Below are positions 8,460 through 16,198 of a stretch of DNA of 16,198 nucleotides, one piece after another. Under the pieces are notes generated by a model, which made no database searches, was not told the DNA's origin, and was given only the letters and a program-made list of their open reading frames with translations. Position 1 is the first letter of the stretch, and each line of letters begins with the position of its first letter. Position numbers and translations under genes: made by a program. The stretch covers positions 10,652 through 26,849 of the forward strand of contig DDPL01000004.1 in assembly GCA_002342175.1 (NCBI GenBank). The letters run 5' to 3'. This DNA is from Legionellales bacterium UBA2469. Lineage in GTDB: Bacteria; Pseudomonadota; Gammaproteobacteria; Legionellales; Legionellaceae.

Positions 8460-9715
8460 ATCAAAGCCTCAATCCCTTTCATATGAATAGCCAATGCATT
8501 TTGATGTTGTTTTATCACCATTCGACCATTGGCTACCATCTCTTGATAGAAACCTTCATCCACTTTCAAACGATGTATAGCATCCATACATTCCTGGCTA
8601 GTGTTCACTTGAATCAACGCATTATTTTCTAAAAGTATTCGAACCATATCCTGCTGATTATACATAAAAGGTCCCGTCAATACTGGAACACCTTCACCGA
8701 GCGGCTCCAATACATTATGTCCACCAATGGGGACTAAACTGCCTCCCACAAAAGCACAATCCGCAATCGCATAAAGAGAAGACAACTCGCCCATAGCATC
8801 GACCAAAAGAACATTCATATGCCTCTTAAAAGCAGTTAAATTTGAAAATCTTGCTACCTCATCTGGGAATGCTTGTTCGAGTAAGATATAAACTGCATTA
8901 AAACGCTCTGGATGGCGTGGCACGACAATCAATAAGGCATCAGGATGATTATTCTTAAATATTGACCACTCATTCAAAAGCTTTCCTTCTTCATCAGCAT
9001 GCGTGCTTCCCCAGACAACTATAAATCGTTGAGCATTCATTTTTTTAAATGTATTCCAGTATTCGGGAATGTTCTCTTGCGGCCCTTGCATAAACTTCAA
9101 ATTGCCAGCAACTTGAAGTTTACCAGGTTGGGTTCCTAGTGCTATCAATCGTAATTTATCTTGTTCACTTTGTGCATAAATCATTGAAAATGCGTTCAAT
9201 ATTTTTTGCCACAACCAACGAGTCTTGAGATACCGACCATAAGAACGATTGGAAATACGGGCATTAGCAAGAATGACAGGAATATGGGAAAGTTGGCAAT
9301 GTGATAAAATACCTGGCCAGATCTCTGTTTCAAAAATCATCAATAATTTAGGCTTTCTATCCTTTAAAAATCGTAATACGGCCCATGAAAAATCATAAGG
9401 ACAGTATTGGTGCTCAACACGATCACCCCACATCCTTCTCACTTGTGCCGAACCCGTGGGGGTCATGGTGGTGATCAGTACCTTCCAGCCCTTATCTAAG
9501 CAGGCTTGCACAACCGAACATGTTGCAACGACCTCACCCATGGATACCGCATGAATCCAGATATCAACAGATTTATGAGAGCGATAAAATCCAAAACGTT
9601 CATTTAGGCGTTGTCGATAAGCTTTTGCTTGTTTACCTCGGCACCATAAGTACAAAGCAACCCATGGTAATGCTAGAAACCAAACCAGATCATACAGAAA
9701 TAAAAATAAACGCAT
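8456..9715 (-). CDS. waaA: 3-deoxy-D-manno-octulosonic acid (Kdo) transferase
   Basis: This GT-B glycosyltransferase attaches Kdo from CMP-Kdo to the lipid A precursor at the cytoplasmic face of the inner membrane, an essential step in LPS core assembly. The 419-residue product has an N-terminal membrane segment (about 3-24), the catalytic Glu61 in HAVSMGE, ETEIWP (129-134), NARIS (151-155), VPRHPERF (265-272) and the nucleotide-sugar site GGHNVLEP (331-338). Length and motif spacing match E. coli WaaA (425). How many Kdo residues it adds cannot be read from the sequence. The ATG at 9715 has a weak GAG ribosome site. It ends in TAG overlapping the dksA stop on the other strand. Confidence 0.95.
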   Translation of the reverse strand: MRLFLFLYDLVWFLALPWVALYLWCRGKQAKAYRQRLNERFGFYRSHKSVDIWIHAVSMGEVVATCSVVQACLDKGWKVLITTMTPTGSAQVRRMWGDRVEHQYCPYDFSWAVLRFLKDRKPKLLMIFETEIWPGILSHCQLSHIPVILANARISNRSYGRYLKTRWLWQKILNAFSMIYAQSEQDKLRLIALGTQPGKLQVAGNLKFMQGPQENIPEYWNTFKKMNAQRFIVVWGSTHADEEGKLLNEWSIFKNNHPDALLIVVPRHPERFNAVYILLEQAFPDEVARFSNLTAFKRHMNVLLVDAMGELSSLYAIADCAFVGGSLVPIGGHNVLEPLGEGVPVLTGPFMYNQQDMVRILLENNALIQVNTSQECMDAIHRLKVDEGFYQEMVANGRMVIKQHQNALAIHMKGIEALI

Positions 9716-9742
9716 TTTGTCTCAAAAAACAAACTTTTAGCT

Positions 9743-9771
9743 ATTTTATCGATTATCAAACAACGCTGCAA
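9743..9771 (-). promoter_or_regulatory. Possible waaA promoter
   Basis: On the minus strand TTGCAG (9771-9766) and TAAAAT (9748-9743) are 17 bp apart, with 8 of 12 consensus bases. It lies about 30 bp before the waaA start and overlaps the end of the small broken frame upstream. Confidence 0.3.
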
Positions 9772-10015
9772 CCCATGGAAACTTGCTTCTCCAGCGATTG
9801 ACTGTCGCTCAAGTAAAAATGCGCGACATAAGCTAAAGTTGAAAAGAATCTGGTCAATATACTTAAACTAAGTCGTACAACCTGCGCAAACAGATCAAAA
9901 AGGGCTCCAGCTAGATTAAAAACTTTTTGATAATCGTCTAAAAAAACCTGCTCTTGCTCGACTTAATAATTAAATATGCTTTCTCTTCCTTAGGGATATC
10001 AACTTCAGGTTTCAT
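9756..10015 (-). pseudogene. Small unrecognised protein gene, frameshifted in a T7 tract
   Basis: An ATG at 10015 opens a 25-codon frame (MKPEVDIPKEEKAYLIIK...) ending in TAG at 9938. A second minus-strand frame is open from 9962 to TGA at 9756 but has no usable start. They overlap at a run of seven Ts (plus strand A7 at 9940-9946). Eight Ts would join them into an 86-residue protein: a charged N-terminus, then FFLDDYQKVFNLAGALFDLF, then a hydrophobic/amphipathic stretch that may touch the membrane. I recognise no family. It sits 40 bp upstream of waaA on the same strand, in an otherwise empty 374-bp gap. It could be a decayed gene, a sequence error, or a product of slippage; the joined frame could also be chance. 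Confidence 0.4.
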
Positions 10016-10089
10016 GATATATCTTTCGCTTTAAAATGGATATACGTTATACTATCAAAATCATACATTTCACTTTTAGTTAAATTTTT

Positions 10090-10914
10090 ATGCAATTCAT
10101 GGGCAAATTTGTGGGCGGGGCCCTCGGTTTCATGATGGGTGGAACCCTCGGTGCAGTTTTTGGCGTCCTTATTGGCGGCGTTTTCGACCGTGCGCTTGCT
10201 CAACACCTCCACCAACCTTATCAACAATATTTTCGTGAGAAACGTCCTCATATTCAAGGGGCATTTGTCAAAACAATATCCTGTCTTCTAGGAATTTTAG
10301 CAAAAGCAGATGGTCGAGTCTCAGAACTTGAACTCCAATATGCCAATCAAGTTTTCAGCGATTTAAAATTAAATGATGATGAACTGGAAAATGCCAAGAA
10401 ATGGTTTACAACCAGCAAAAATGGCCAAGTTCAATTTGTTGATGTGGTTCGCATGTTAGATTATCTAAAAGAAAAAAATCTCTTCCTTTGTAAAGTTTGC
10501 TTGGACATCAGTTATCAAATGGCAAAATTGGATGGTTTAAGCATAGAAAAAATCAAACTCATGAATAGCCTCTTGTCCTCGATTGGATTTGCCCCTTTAG
10601 AAAGTATTTTTAAGCCTGAGGAGTTTTGGCAATATGTACATGCAGAACAAATGCACCGCCAACAAAACTACCAACATGAAACGCCGCCCAAACAACAGCA
10701 ATATGCGCCCTTTCAAGCTTATGAGATTTTAGATTTACAACCAAACGCAAGCCAACATGACGTAAAAAAAGCTTATCGAAAATTAATGAGCCAATATCAT
10801 CCGGATAAGATGATGGCAAAAGGTGCTTCACAAAGAGAAATTAAAGAAGCTACAGTAAAAACCCAACAAATCAGCAAAGCATATCAACAGATTTGTGATT
10901 TGAAGGGTTGGTAA
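10090..10914 (+). CDS. djlA: Membrane-anchored DnaK co-chaperone DjlA
   Basis: DjlA is an inner-membrane J-protein that stimulates DnaK and is tied to envelope stress signalling. The 274-residue product (E. coli 271) has the three family parts in order: a glycine-rich membrane segment (about 7-31, with repeated GG and GxxxG spacing); a TerB-like helical domain (about 55-170, containing LLGILAKADGRVSE); and a C-terminal J domain (about 209-274) with HPD at 237-239. The first ATG matches the E. coli start MQYWGK, so 10090 is preferred over the ATG at 10099. No clear Shine-Dalgarno precedes it. It stands alone on the plus strand and ends 5 bp from the convergent lipase gene. Confidence 0.95.
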   Translation: MQFMGKFVGGALGFMMGGTLGAVFGVLIGGVFDRALAQHLHQPYQQYFREKRPHIQGAFVKTISCLLGILAKADGRVSELELQYANQVFSDLKLNDDELENAKKWFTTSKNGQVQFVDVVRMLDYLKEKNLFLCKVCLDISYQMAKLDGLSIEKIKLMNSLLSSIGFAPLESIFKPEEFWQYVHAEQMHRQQNYQHETPPKQQQYAPFQAYEILDLQPNASQHDVKKAYRKLMSQYHPDKMMAKGASQREIKEATVKTQQISKAYQQICDLKGW

Positions 10915-10919
10915 GAAAA

Positions 10920-11867
10920 TTACGCGTTAAAATTAAAACCTTCATTTTCTAAAAGTTTATATATTTCATCCGCCATGATTTGATGTGCACGCTCAGAAGG
11001 ATGGTACAAATCAAAGAATAAATAACCCTCACAATTATCCATCGCTTGTGGGTAAGCGATAGAGCTAATATTGCTCAAAAAGCGTGATTTTTTTACCACC
11101 GCATCTTGGATATTGGCATTCATCAAATGTTCATAACAAGTATGCGTTGCATCGATAAAACCATGTTTTTGGGGATTATCTACAATATCACCCATCACTT
11201 TGGTGACATCATAAAATGCGAAACGTACTCGCGTGTATCGCGCTTTCATTCGTCGAACCACTTCGGCAAATTGTCGATTATGTTCCAATGACATATACTG
11301 CAACTCAGTCCCAGCTTCAAACTCAATTGCAGCAGGTGTTCTCGACAAGTCAGGAATATTGATTAAAAGAAAATTTCTAGCACCAATTTTTACCAATTTT
11401 GAAATGGAACGCTCAATCACCTGATTCACATTTCGAATCGTTTCTTCAGGATTTTCTGGCAAATTGAAATAATTATTCGCCCCCATCCAAATCACATACA
11501 ATGCTTCGGGATTGGCTATATTTTGATTTTCATCCAGATAATTTTGTATTTGCTGTTGCAATGAAAATGATGTGTCTTCATTACTTTCATCCAAAGAAAT
11601 CCCCGCTCCACCAAAAGCATAGTCTTTTAAGCGATCGGCTCCATTTGATGGGTACAATTTCTCCATCAATAGCTCAATCCACACGGGACCATTGGTAAAA
11701 CGTCCTTGAAAGTAAGGTGGGGACAAAGGCAATTGATGCCCCATAAACTCATACAAATTTCCATTATCCGACAAACTATCTCCAAAAACGACAACTTCAG
11801 TGAGCGGTTTTGCCTGTACTGCAAAACCCCAAACCAGCAATAACACAGATAAAAAACTTTTCAACAT
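10920..11867 (-). CDS. Secreted GDSL/SGNH-family lipase or acylhydrolase
   Basis: The 315-residue product starts with a signal peptide (hydrophobic 5-17, likely cleavage after AQA at 19). It carries the SGNH blocks: GDSLSDNGN with nucleophile Ser31, the oxyanion Gly in GGAG (86-89), GANN (129-132) and the DLYH block with Asp286 and His289. It resembles the thermolabile hemolysin/phospholipase-lysophospholipase group that includes the Legionella PlaA/PlaC enzymes, which act on phospholipids or cholesterol; the exact substrate cannot be read here. The only two cysteines, Cys244 and Cys279, flank the segment before the last block and could form a disulfide after export. The start has a strong ribosome site (AAGGA). 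It follows the helicase gene by 31 bp. Confidence 0.88.
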   Translation of the reverse strand: MLKSFLSVLLLVWGFAVQAKPLTEVVVFGDSLSDNGNLYEFMGHQLPLSPPYFQGRFTNGPVWIELLMEKLYPSNGADRLKDYAFGGAGISLDESNEDTSFSLQQQIQNYLDENQNIANPEALYVIWMGANNYFNLPENPEETIRNVNQVIERSISKLVKIGARNFLLINIPDLSRTPAAIEFEAGTELQYMSLEHNRQFAEVVRRMKARYTRVRFAFYDVTKVMGDIVDNPQKHGFIDATHTCYEHLMNANIQDAVVKKSRFLSNISSIAYPQAMDNCEGYLFFDLYHPSERAHQIMADEIYKLLENEGFNFNA

Positions 11868-11898
11868 ATCTGATTCCTTTAAATCAAACCAATATCGT

Positions 11899-13656
11899 TT
11901 ACGCTACATCACCCTGAGTTTTTAAATGTAGCTGTCGACCACATACCCAAGCTTTCTTTAAATTCTCAACCACATTTTTTGACAAACCACCTGGGAGGTA
12001 AACTGTAGCGTGTTCTTCAAAAATTTTCAAACCATTTATTTGTGCGCCAGGAATTCCACCTTCATTCGCTAATGCACCAATAATTTGTCCTGGACGAACA
12101 CCATGATTTCGACCCACAGCAATGCGATATAAAACTTGATCACTCATTTTCCGACCGCGCATCCCTCTATCTTGGTCTCGATCACGGAAATTATCACGTT
12201 CACCACGTCCACGACGCGATCCAAAATCTCTTTCGCCATGGCGTTCACGGAAATTACCGCGATCTCGCTCACGAAAATTACCCCGCTCCCGCTCTCCACG
12301 CTCACGGGTTTGTGAAACATCATATGGGGATTCAGCAGAAGTCACCCAATTGTCTTGTTTTAATTGCATTTTCGCAAACATCACCGCTAAATCTTCCCAA
12401 CGGTAACCTTGTTCTTCTACCAATTGAGTTAAAGCTGCATGAAAATCAGGAGATGCAGTATGTTGCATATTTTCTTTAATACTGGCAATAAATTGCTCTT
12501 GTTGACGCATGCGAATAAATCCATCCGTTGGAACTTGCATTTTCTGAATTTTTTGTTGGGTATGACGTTCAATCATGTTTAATTGTCGCGCTTGTTTGGG
12601 CTCAACAAATAAAATACTTTGCCCCGAACGACCCGCTCGTCCTGTACGACCAATACGGTGTACATAAGTTTCAGGATCGCCTGGCATATCGTAATTAATC
12701 ACTTGCGTCACTTGTGAAACGTCCAAACCACGCGCAGCGATATCTGTTGCAACCAATACATCTGCACTGCCACGACGAAATTGTTGAATTAAGCGCTCGC
12801 GCATGGCTTGTGCTAAATCACCATTCAAAGCAATCGCATGAATTCCTGAACGGATTAACGCTTCAGCAACCTCTTCAGTTTGTTGTTTGGTTCTTACAAA
12901 TACAATTTTTGATCCTTCATCTGCAATCGAAAGCAACTTAATTAATGCATCTGTTTTTTGAGATGACTGTGCAAACAAGAATAATTGTTGAATTTTAGGC
13001 ATCATTTGTTCTTCAGCTTCAATTTCTACAATCGCAGGTTCTCTTAAGTAACGATTAACCAACTGACGAACACGTGGTGGCATGGTCGCAGAGAAAAGTG
13101 CTGTTTGACGTTGTTCTGGAATGTTTTCCATGATGTTTTCAACATCTTCAACAAATCCCATACGCAACATTTCATCGGCTTCGTCTAAAACAAAATATTC
13201 AACAAAACCTAAATTTAAAGTACCACGCTCAATATGATCAATAATACGACCTGGGGTACCCACAACAATAGCGCAGCCTTTTTTGAGTTGTTTAATTTGA
13301 GGAATATAAGATTGCCCACCGCATAATGCTATCGTCTCAATTTTTGGCATATGCTTGGTTAGGTCTTTAATATGTTGTTCGACCTGTAAAGCCAATTCTC
13401 GAGTTGGCGTAATGATCAGTGCCTTTGGTGCACTTGCTTTTTTTGTTGATGCCAAACGTTGTAACATGGGAAGAACAAAAGCAGCGGTTTTACCTGTACC
13501 GGTTTGAGCTAATCCTAAAACATCTTTGCCTTCTAATAAATATGGAATGGTTTGTTGTTGAATGGGGGTTGGTTTTTTGAAATTTAAGGCTTCTAAGGCT
13601 GTTAAAATAGTAGGCTCAAATTGGAATTCTGTAAAACTTTCGGTCAATTTATGCAT
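11899..13656 (-). CDS. deaD: ATP-dependent DEAD-box RNA helicase, CsdA/DeaD type
   Basis: Cytosolic RNA helicase of the DeaD/CsdA group, which aids ribosome assembly and mRNA turnover, mainly in the cold. Starting at ATG 13656 the product has 585 residues (E. coli 629). In order: Q motif with PTPIQQQ (29-35), Walker A AQTGTGKT (50-57), PTREL, TPGR, DEAD (158-161), SAT (189-191), ARGLD and HRIGRTGR (333-340). An arginine-rich repeat tract (about 450-503) and a DbpA-like RNA-binding domain (about 506-576) follow. A TTG at 13668 would add four residues, but the GGA before ATG 13656 supports the shorter form. The gene lies 141 bp after fadH in a very A+T-rich spacer, suggesting its own control. 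Confidence 0.94.
   Translation of the reverse strand: MHKLTESFTEFQFEPTILTALEALNFKKPTPIQQQTIPYLLEGKDVLGLAQTGTGKTAAFVLPMLQRLASTKKASAPKALIITPTRELALQVEQHIKDLTKHMPKIETIALCGGQSYIPQIKQLKKGCAIVVGTPGRIIDHIERGTLNLGFVEYFVLDEADEMLRMGFVEDVENIMENIPEQRQTALFSATMPPRVRQLVNRYLREPAIVEIEAEEQMMPKIQQLFLFAQSSQKTDALIKLLSIADEGSKIVFVRTKQQTEEVAEALIRSGIHAIALNGDLAQAMRERLIQQFRRGSADVLVATDIAARGLDVSQVTQVINYDMPGDPETYVHRIGRTGRAGRSGQSILFVEPKQARQLNMIERHTQQKIQKMQVPTDGFIRMRQQEQFIASIKENMQHTASPDFHAALTQLVEEQGYRWEDLAVMFAKMQLKQDNWVTSAESPYDVSQTRERGERERGNFRERDRGNFRERHGERDFGSRRGRGERDNFRDRDQDRGMRGRKMSDQVLYRIAVGRNHGVRPGQIIGALANEGGIPGAQINGLKIFEEHATVYLPGGLSKNVVENLKKAWVCGRQLHLKTQGDVA
12148..12309 (-). repeat. Degenerate repeats coding an Arg/Gly-rich linker in the helicase
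   Basis: Codons for RERGERERGNFRERDR, GNFRERHGER, RGERDNFRDRDQ and similar units recur, with the DNA unit around CACGGAAATTACC also repeated. This low-complexity linker joins the helicase core to the C-terminal RNA-binding domain, and its copy number is likely to vary between strains. Confidence 0.75.
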
Positions 13657-13766
13657 TTGAAAATCCAAGAGTAAAAAAATGATTATTTTTTATACAATAT
13701 AAAAAAGAATCCAATTTTAACACAAATTTCCAAAAATTATTATTTTTTTTTTAAATTCTGTATGCA

Positions 13767-13799
13767 TTTTTTGCAAAAAAGCTAAAATTAACTGCTTTT
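13767..13799 (-). terminator. Weak terminator-like hairpins after fadH
   Basis: On the minus strand, starting within the fadH stop codon, AAAAGC pairs with GCTTTT around an A+T-rich loop and runs into a T tract. It overlaps a 14-base perfect palindrome TTTTTTGCAAAAAA (13767-13780). G+C content of the stem is low, so termination may be partial. The rest of the spacer to deaD is nearly all A and T and shows no other gene. Confidence 0.3.
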
Positions 13800-15813
13800 A
13801 TAGGAGCAATCCTAAACGTGTTGCCTGCTCTATGGCTTGTTTTGCGTCCAATTCTAAGGCTTTATATGCACCACCAATTAAATGCACATCTAAACCTTTT
13901 TCTTGCAACTGGTGATATAAATCCTGACGTTCTTCTTGCCCAGCGCATAAAATAATACTATCCACCTGTAATAAACATGGCTGTCCATTTACCATTAAAT
14001 GTAATCCACGATCATCAATTTTCTGGTATTCCACGCTCGTTATGCTCTTAACCCCCCACTTTTTTAGCTCCAAACGATGAATCCAACCTGTTGTTTTGCC
14101 TAAATGCGCACCAATCCTGGATTTTTTACGTTGTAAAATGGTCACTTCTCGTTGAATTGGAGGTACTTGAGGGGCCATCACTCCCCCTGGATGCGCCACT
14201 TTTAAATCAATGCCCCAATAGCTGGAAAAATTATTGGGCTCTCCGCATAACCATGTGGCCATATCAATTCCAATCCCGCCCGCGCCAATAATGGCAACTC
14301 GTTTACCAATCTCTCGTTTCCCATGCAATGCATCCAGATAAGTCATCACACTCGAATGAGATATACCTGGTATTTTAGGGATTCGGGGAAGAATACCTGT
14401 GGCAATAATGACACTATCATAATCAGCCAGCATCTCCAAAGTTGCTAGGGTATTCAACTTCACATCGACTTCCAGCAACTTCAGTTGAGCCTTGTAATAA
14501 TCAATTGTATACTGATAGTCAGCCTTTCCAGGAATTTGCTTCGCCAGATTAAACTGCCCCCCTAAGTGGGATTGTGATTCAAATAAGGTCACATGATGAC
14601 CTCGCTCCGCAGCAGTTTTTGCAAATGCCATTCCAGCAGGACCACCACCAACCACGGCCAAACGCTTGGCATGGTGGGTTTGTTCTAAGACCAGACTGCC
14701 TTCTCGACAGGCAAATGGATTGACCAAGCACGAGGCACTTTTCTTTTCAAACAATTGATCCAAACATGCTTGATTACAAGCAATGCAGACATTAATCAGC
14801 TCTCGATGACCATGTCGCGCTTTATCTACCCAGGCAGGATCCGCTAAAAAAGGACGCGCCATAGCCACCATATCCACATCACCTGTTGCCAGTATTTCTT
14901 CAGCCTTTTCTGGTGTATTGATTCGATTTGCACCAATTAAGGGTAGACTTACTTCTGGGCGCATCTGTCGTGTTAAAGGAATAAATGCTCCTTGAGGTAC
15001 CATCGATGCAATCGTTGGAATGCGCGCTTCATGCCATCCAATTCCGGTATTGATGAATGTCGCCCCAGCTTGTTCTATTGCTTTAGCTAACGCAACAATT
15101 TCAGGCCAAGCACTACCCTCCGGTACTAAATCCAACATCGACAATCGAAATATAATGATAAAATCGTCACCTAATTTTTCTCGTATTTGGCGTACAATCT
15201 CGACTGCAAATTGCATGCGGTGCGAAAAATCGCCACCCCACTTATCTCGACGTTGATTGGTCGATGCCACTAAAAATTGATTAATCAGGTAGCCCTCGCT
15301 ACCCATGATTTCAACGCCATCATACCCTGCTTGTTTCGCAAGTTTTGCACAACGTACAAAATCGTTTATTGTTGAATGAACGCCTCGGCGTGTCAATTTC
15401 CAAGGGCGAAAAGGCGTAATGGGAGATTGTATAGAGCTAGGCGCTACTGACCATGGATGGAAAGCATAACGCCCGGCGTGTAAAATTTGTAAAATCAGTT
15501 TGGTATCAAATTGATGAACCGTTTGGGTTAACAACGTATGTTTATTCACTTCTTTGCTGGTCGTAAGCTTTCCTGCAAAAGGGGATAAACGACCCGCCCA
15601 ATTGGGAGAAAATCCACCTGTAATAATGGTGCCAACACCAGCTTGAGCTCGGGACTTATAGAATTGAGCCAATCTTTCAAAGCTTGGATGATCTTCTTCT
15701 AAACCCGTGTGCATCGACCCCATCACCACCCGATTTGCGATGGTGGTATGGGGCAACACGAAAGGTCGAAAAATGTGCGGATAATGTTCGCTTTTATCAA
15801 TCGCTTTGATCAC
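13798..15813 (-). CDS. fadH: 2,4-dienoyl-CoA reductase (NADPH)
   Basis: This FMN/FAD/4Fe-4S enzyme reduces 2,4-dienoyl-CoA so that polyunsaturated fatty acids can pass through beta-oxidation. The 671-residue product matches E. coli FadH (672) along its length. It has an Old-Yellow-type TIM barrel (about 12-335) with MGSMHTGLEE, catalytic Tyr175 in GSEGYLIN and His261 in GIGWHEARIPT. Cluster cysteines are Cys343, Cys346, Cys350 and Cys362. The FAD motif is GGGPAG (389-394) and the NADPH motif is GAGGIG (510-515). The start is GTG at 15813, chosen because AAGGA lies 9 bases upstream. It begins 31 bp after purA on the same strand, so co-transcription is likely. No other fatty-acid oxidation gene is in the window. 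Confidence 0.96.
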   Translation of the reverse strand: MIKAIDKSEHYPHIFRPFVLPHTTIANRVVMGSMHTGLEEDHPSFERLAQFYKSRAQAGVGTIITGGFSPNWAGRLSPFAGKLTTSKEVNKHTLLTQTVHQFDTKLILQILHAGRYAFHPWSVAPSSIQSPITPFRPWKLTRRGVHSTINDFVRCAKLAKQAGYDGVEIMGSEGYLINQFLVASTNQRRDKWGGDFSHRMQFAVEIVRQIREKLGDDFIIIFRLSMLDLVPEGSAWPEIVALAKAIEQAGATFINTGIGWHEARIPTIASMVPQGAFIPLTRQMRPEVSLPLIGANRINTPEKAEEILATGDVDMVAMARPFLADPAWVDKARHGHRELINVCIACNQACLDQLFEKKSASCLVNPFACREGSLVLEQTHHAKRLAVVGGGPAGMAFAKTAAERGHHVTLFESQSHLGGQFNLAKQIPGKADYQYTIDYYKAQLKLLEVDVKLNTLATLEMLADYDSVIIATGILPRIPKIPGISHSSVMTYLDALHGKREIGKRVAIIGAGGIGIDMATWLCGEPNNFSSYWGIDLKVAHPGGVMAPQVPPIQREVTILQRKKSRIGAHLGKTTGWIHRLELKKWGVKSITSVEYQKIDDRGLHLMVNGQPCLLQVDSIILCAGQEERQDLYHQLQEKGLDVHLIGGAYKALELDAKQAIEQATRLGLLL

Positions 15814-15844
15814 TGAAAACCATCCTTGGTCTCTAGACTATCTC

Positions 15845-16198
15845 TTATTGATGTCTAAATATAATTGCAGAACGTTCTGGACCTGTCGATAGATAATGTA
15901 TCTTCACTTCCAATATTTCTTCTAAACGCAACACATAATGTTTTGCCGCTTCGGGTAAATCATCCCAATGTTGAACATTCATTGTGGACTGTTTCCAACC
16001 TGGATGTGTTTCATAAATCGGCTCAATGTCAGCATAGTCTTCAATCACAGCTGGAGGAGCCATCATCATTTCACCTGTTTTACGATTTCGGTAACCAGTT
16101 GCAATTTGAATGGTCTCAAACTCATCCATCACATCCAATTTGGTCACACACAATGAGTTGATGCTATTTAACACAATCGAGCGTTTCACCAATACCGC
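15845..16198 (-). CDS. purA: Adenylosuccinate synthetase, C-terminal part
   Basis: Cut by the right edge; 117 codons plus the stop are visible. The enzyme joins IMP and aspartate with GTP to give adenylosuccinate on the way to AMP. Diagnostic segments are SLCVTKLDVMDEF, IEPIYETHPGWKQST, LPEAAKHYVLRLEE and the near-terminal LSTGPERSAII, which correspond to CLTKLDVLDGL, VEPIYETMPGW, LPQAALNYIKRIEE and ISTGPDRTETM of E. coli PurA. The frame is open to the last base of the window. Its N-terminal GTP-binding part is outside. fadH follows 31 bp after its stop. Confidence 0.93.
   Translation of the reverse strand, partial: AVLVKRSIVLNSINSLCVTKLDVMDEFETIQIATGYRNRKTGEMMMAPPAVIEDYADIEPIYETHPGWKQSTMNVQHWDDLPEAAKHYVLRLEEILEVKIHYLSTGPERSAIIFRHQ

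Larger units (their letters stand above)
9716..10089. other. 374-bp region between waaA and djlA
   Basis: Apart from the small broken minus-strand frame and possible promoters, this region shows no gene. It is A+T-rich. A plus-strand TATACT at 10048-10053 could be a -10 for djlA, with only a weak -35-like TTCGCT 17 bp upstream. No terminator-like hairpin, RNA gene or mobile-element end was seen. Confidence 0.45.

Noticed and set aside
9520..9801. 93-codon plus-strand ORF
   Set aside because: It lies antisense to the waaA start, shows no family motif, and waaA is certain.
9781..9825. Short inverted repeat AGCGA/TCGCT in the waaA upstream gap
   Set aside because: Five-base arms are expected by chance, and it sits inside the small broken frame.
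10012..10257. 81-codon minus-strand ORF over the djlA start
   Set aside because: Mostly antisense to conserved djlA codons; its sequence has no recognisable motif. The small frame ending at 9756 is a different reading frame.
13657..13668. TTG start adding four residues to the helicase
   Set aside because: The GGA ribosome-site-like sequence is placed for ATG 13656, and the extension has no family support.

Overview
The window reads as chromosomal DNA of a low-G+C gammaproteobacterium (about 40 % G+C by eye). DksA, DjlA, WaaA (Kdo transferase), FadH, PurA and CsdA/DeaD-type helicase sequences are all of gammaproteobacterial kind. The A+T bias, a biotin locus of the type seen in Legionellales and other intracellular bacteria, and a secreted GDSL lipase suggest a Legionella/Coxiella/Berkiella-like, host-associated organism. 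The genus is not determined. No tRNA, rRNA, insertion sequence or CRISPR array was seen.

Layout. 1-2379 is a biotin locus: a BioH-like esterase (cut by the window edge) and bioF on the minus strand, divergent from bioB across only 30 bp. 2380-2603 is a gap with a good promoter for the next unit. 2604-7894 is a plus-strand run, prfA-prmC-mpg followed by a large receptor-like gene, with overlaps or very short gaps. The large gene joins an N-terminal anchor, a ligand-gated-channel-like beta-sandwich, four membrane helices, an unrecognised middle region and a C-terminal type I periplasmic-binding domain. It is broken by one frameshift near 5373-5396. dksA (8028-8459, plus) meets waaA (8456-9715, minus) tail to tail. 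9716-10089 holds a probable small, frameshifted, unrecognised ORF upstream of waaA. djlA (plus) then converges on a GDSL lipase (minus), followed by a DEAD-box helicase, fadH and the 3' part of purA, all on the minus strand.

How the genes work together. The bio genes cover the pimeloyl-ACP, 8-amino-7-oxononanoate and final sulfur-insertion steps of biotin synthesis. PrfA and PrmC are release factor and its methylase. The remaining housekeeping genes cover base-excision repair (Mpg), stringent-response transcription control (DksA), lipid A-Kdo assembly (WaaA), DnaK co-chaperoning (DjlA), RNA remodelling (DeaD), unsaturated fatty-acid oxidation (FadH) and AMP synthesis (PurA).

The most interesting object is the channel/binding-protein fusion at 5043-7894. 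Next is the pair of single-base homopolymer contractions (5373-5377 and 9940-9946) that break two otherwise coherent reading frames; they may be real decay, recoding or sequencing error.
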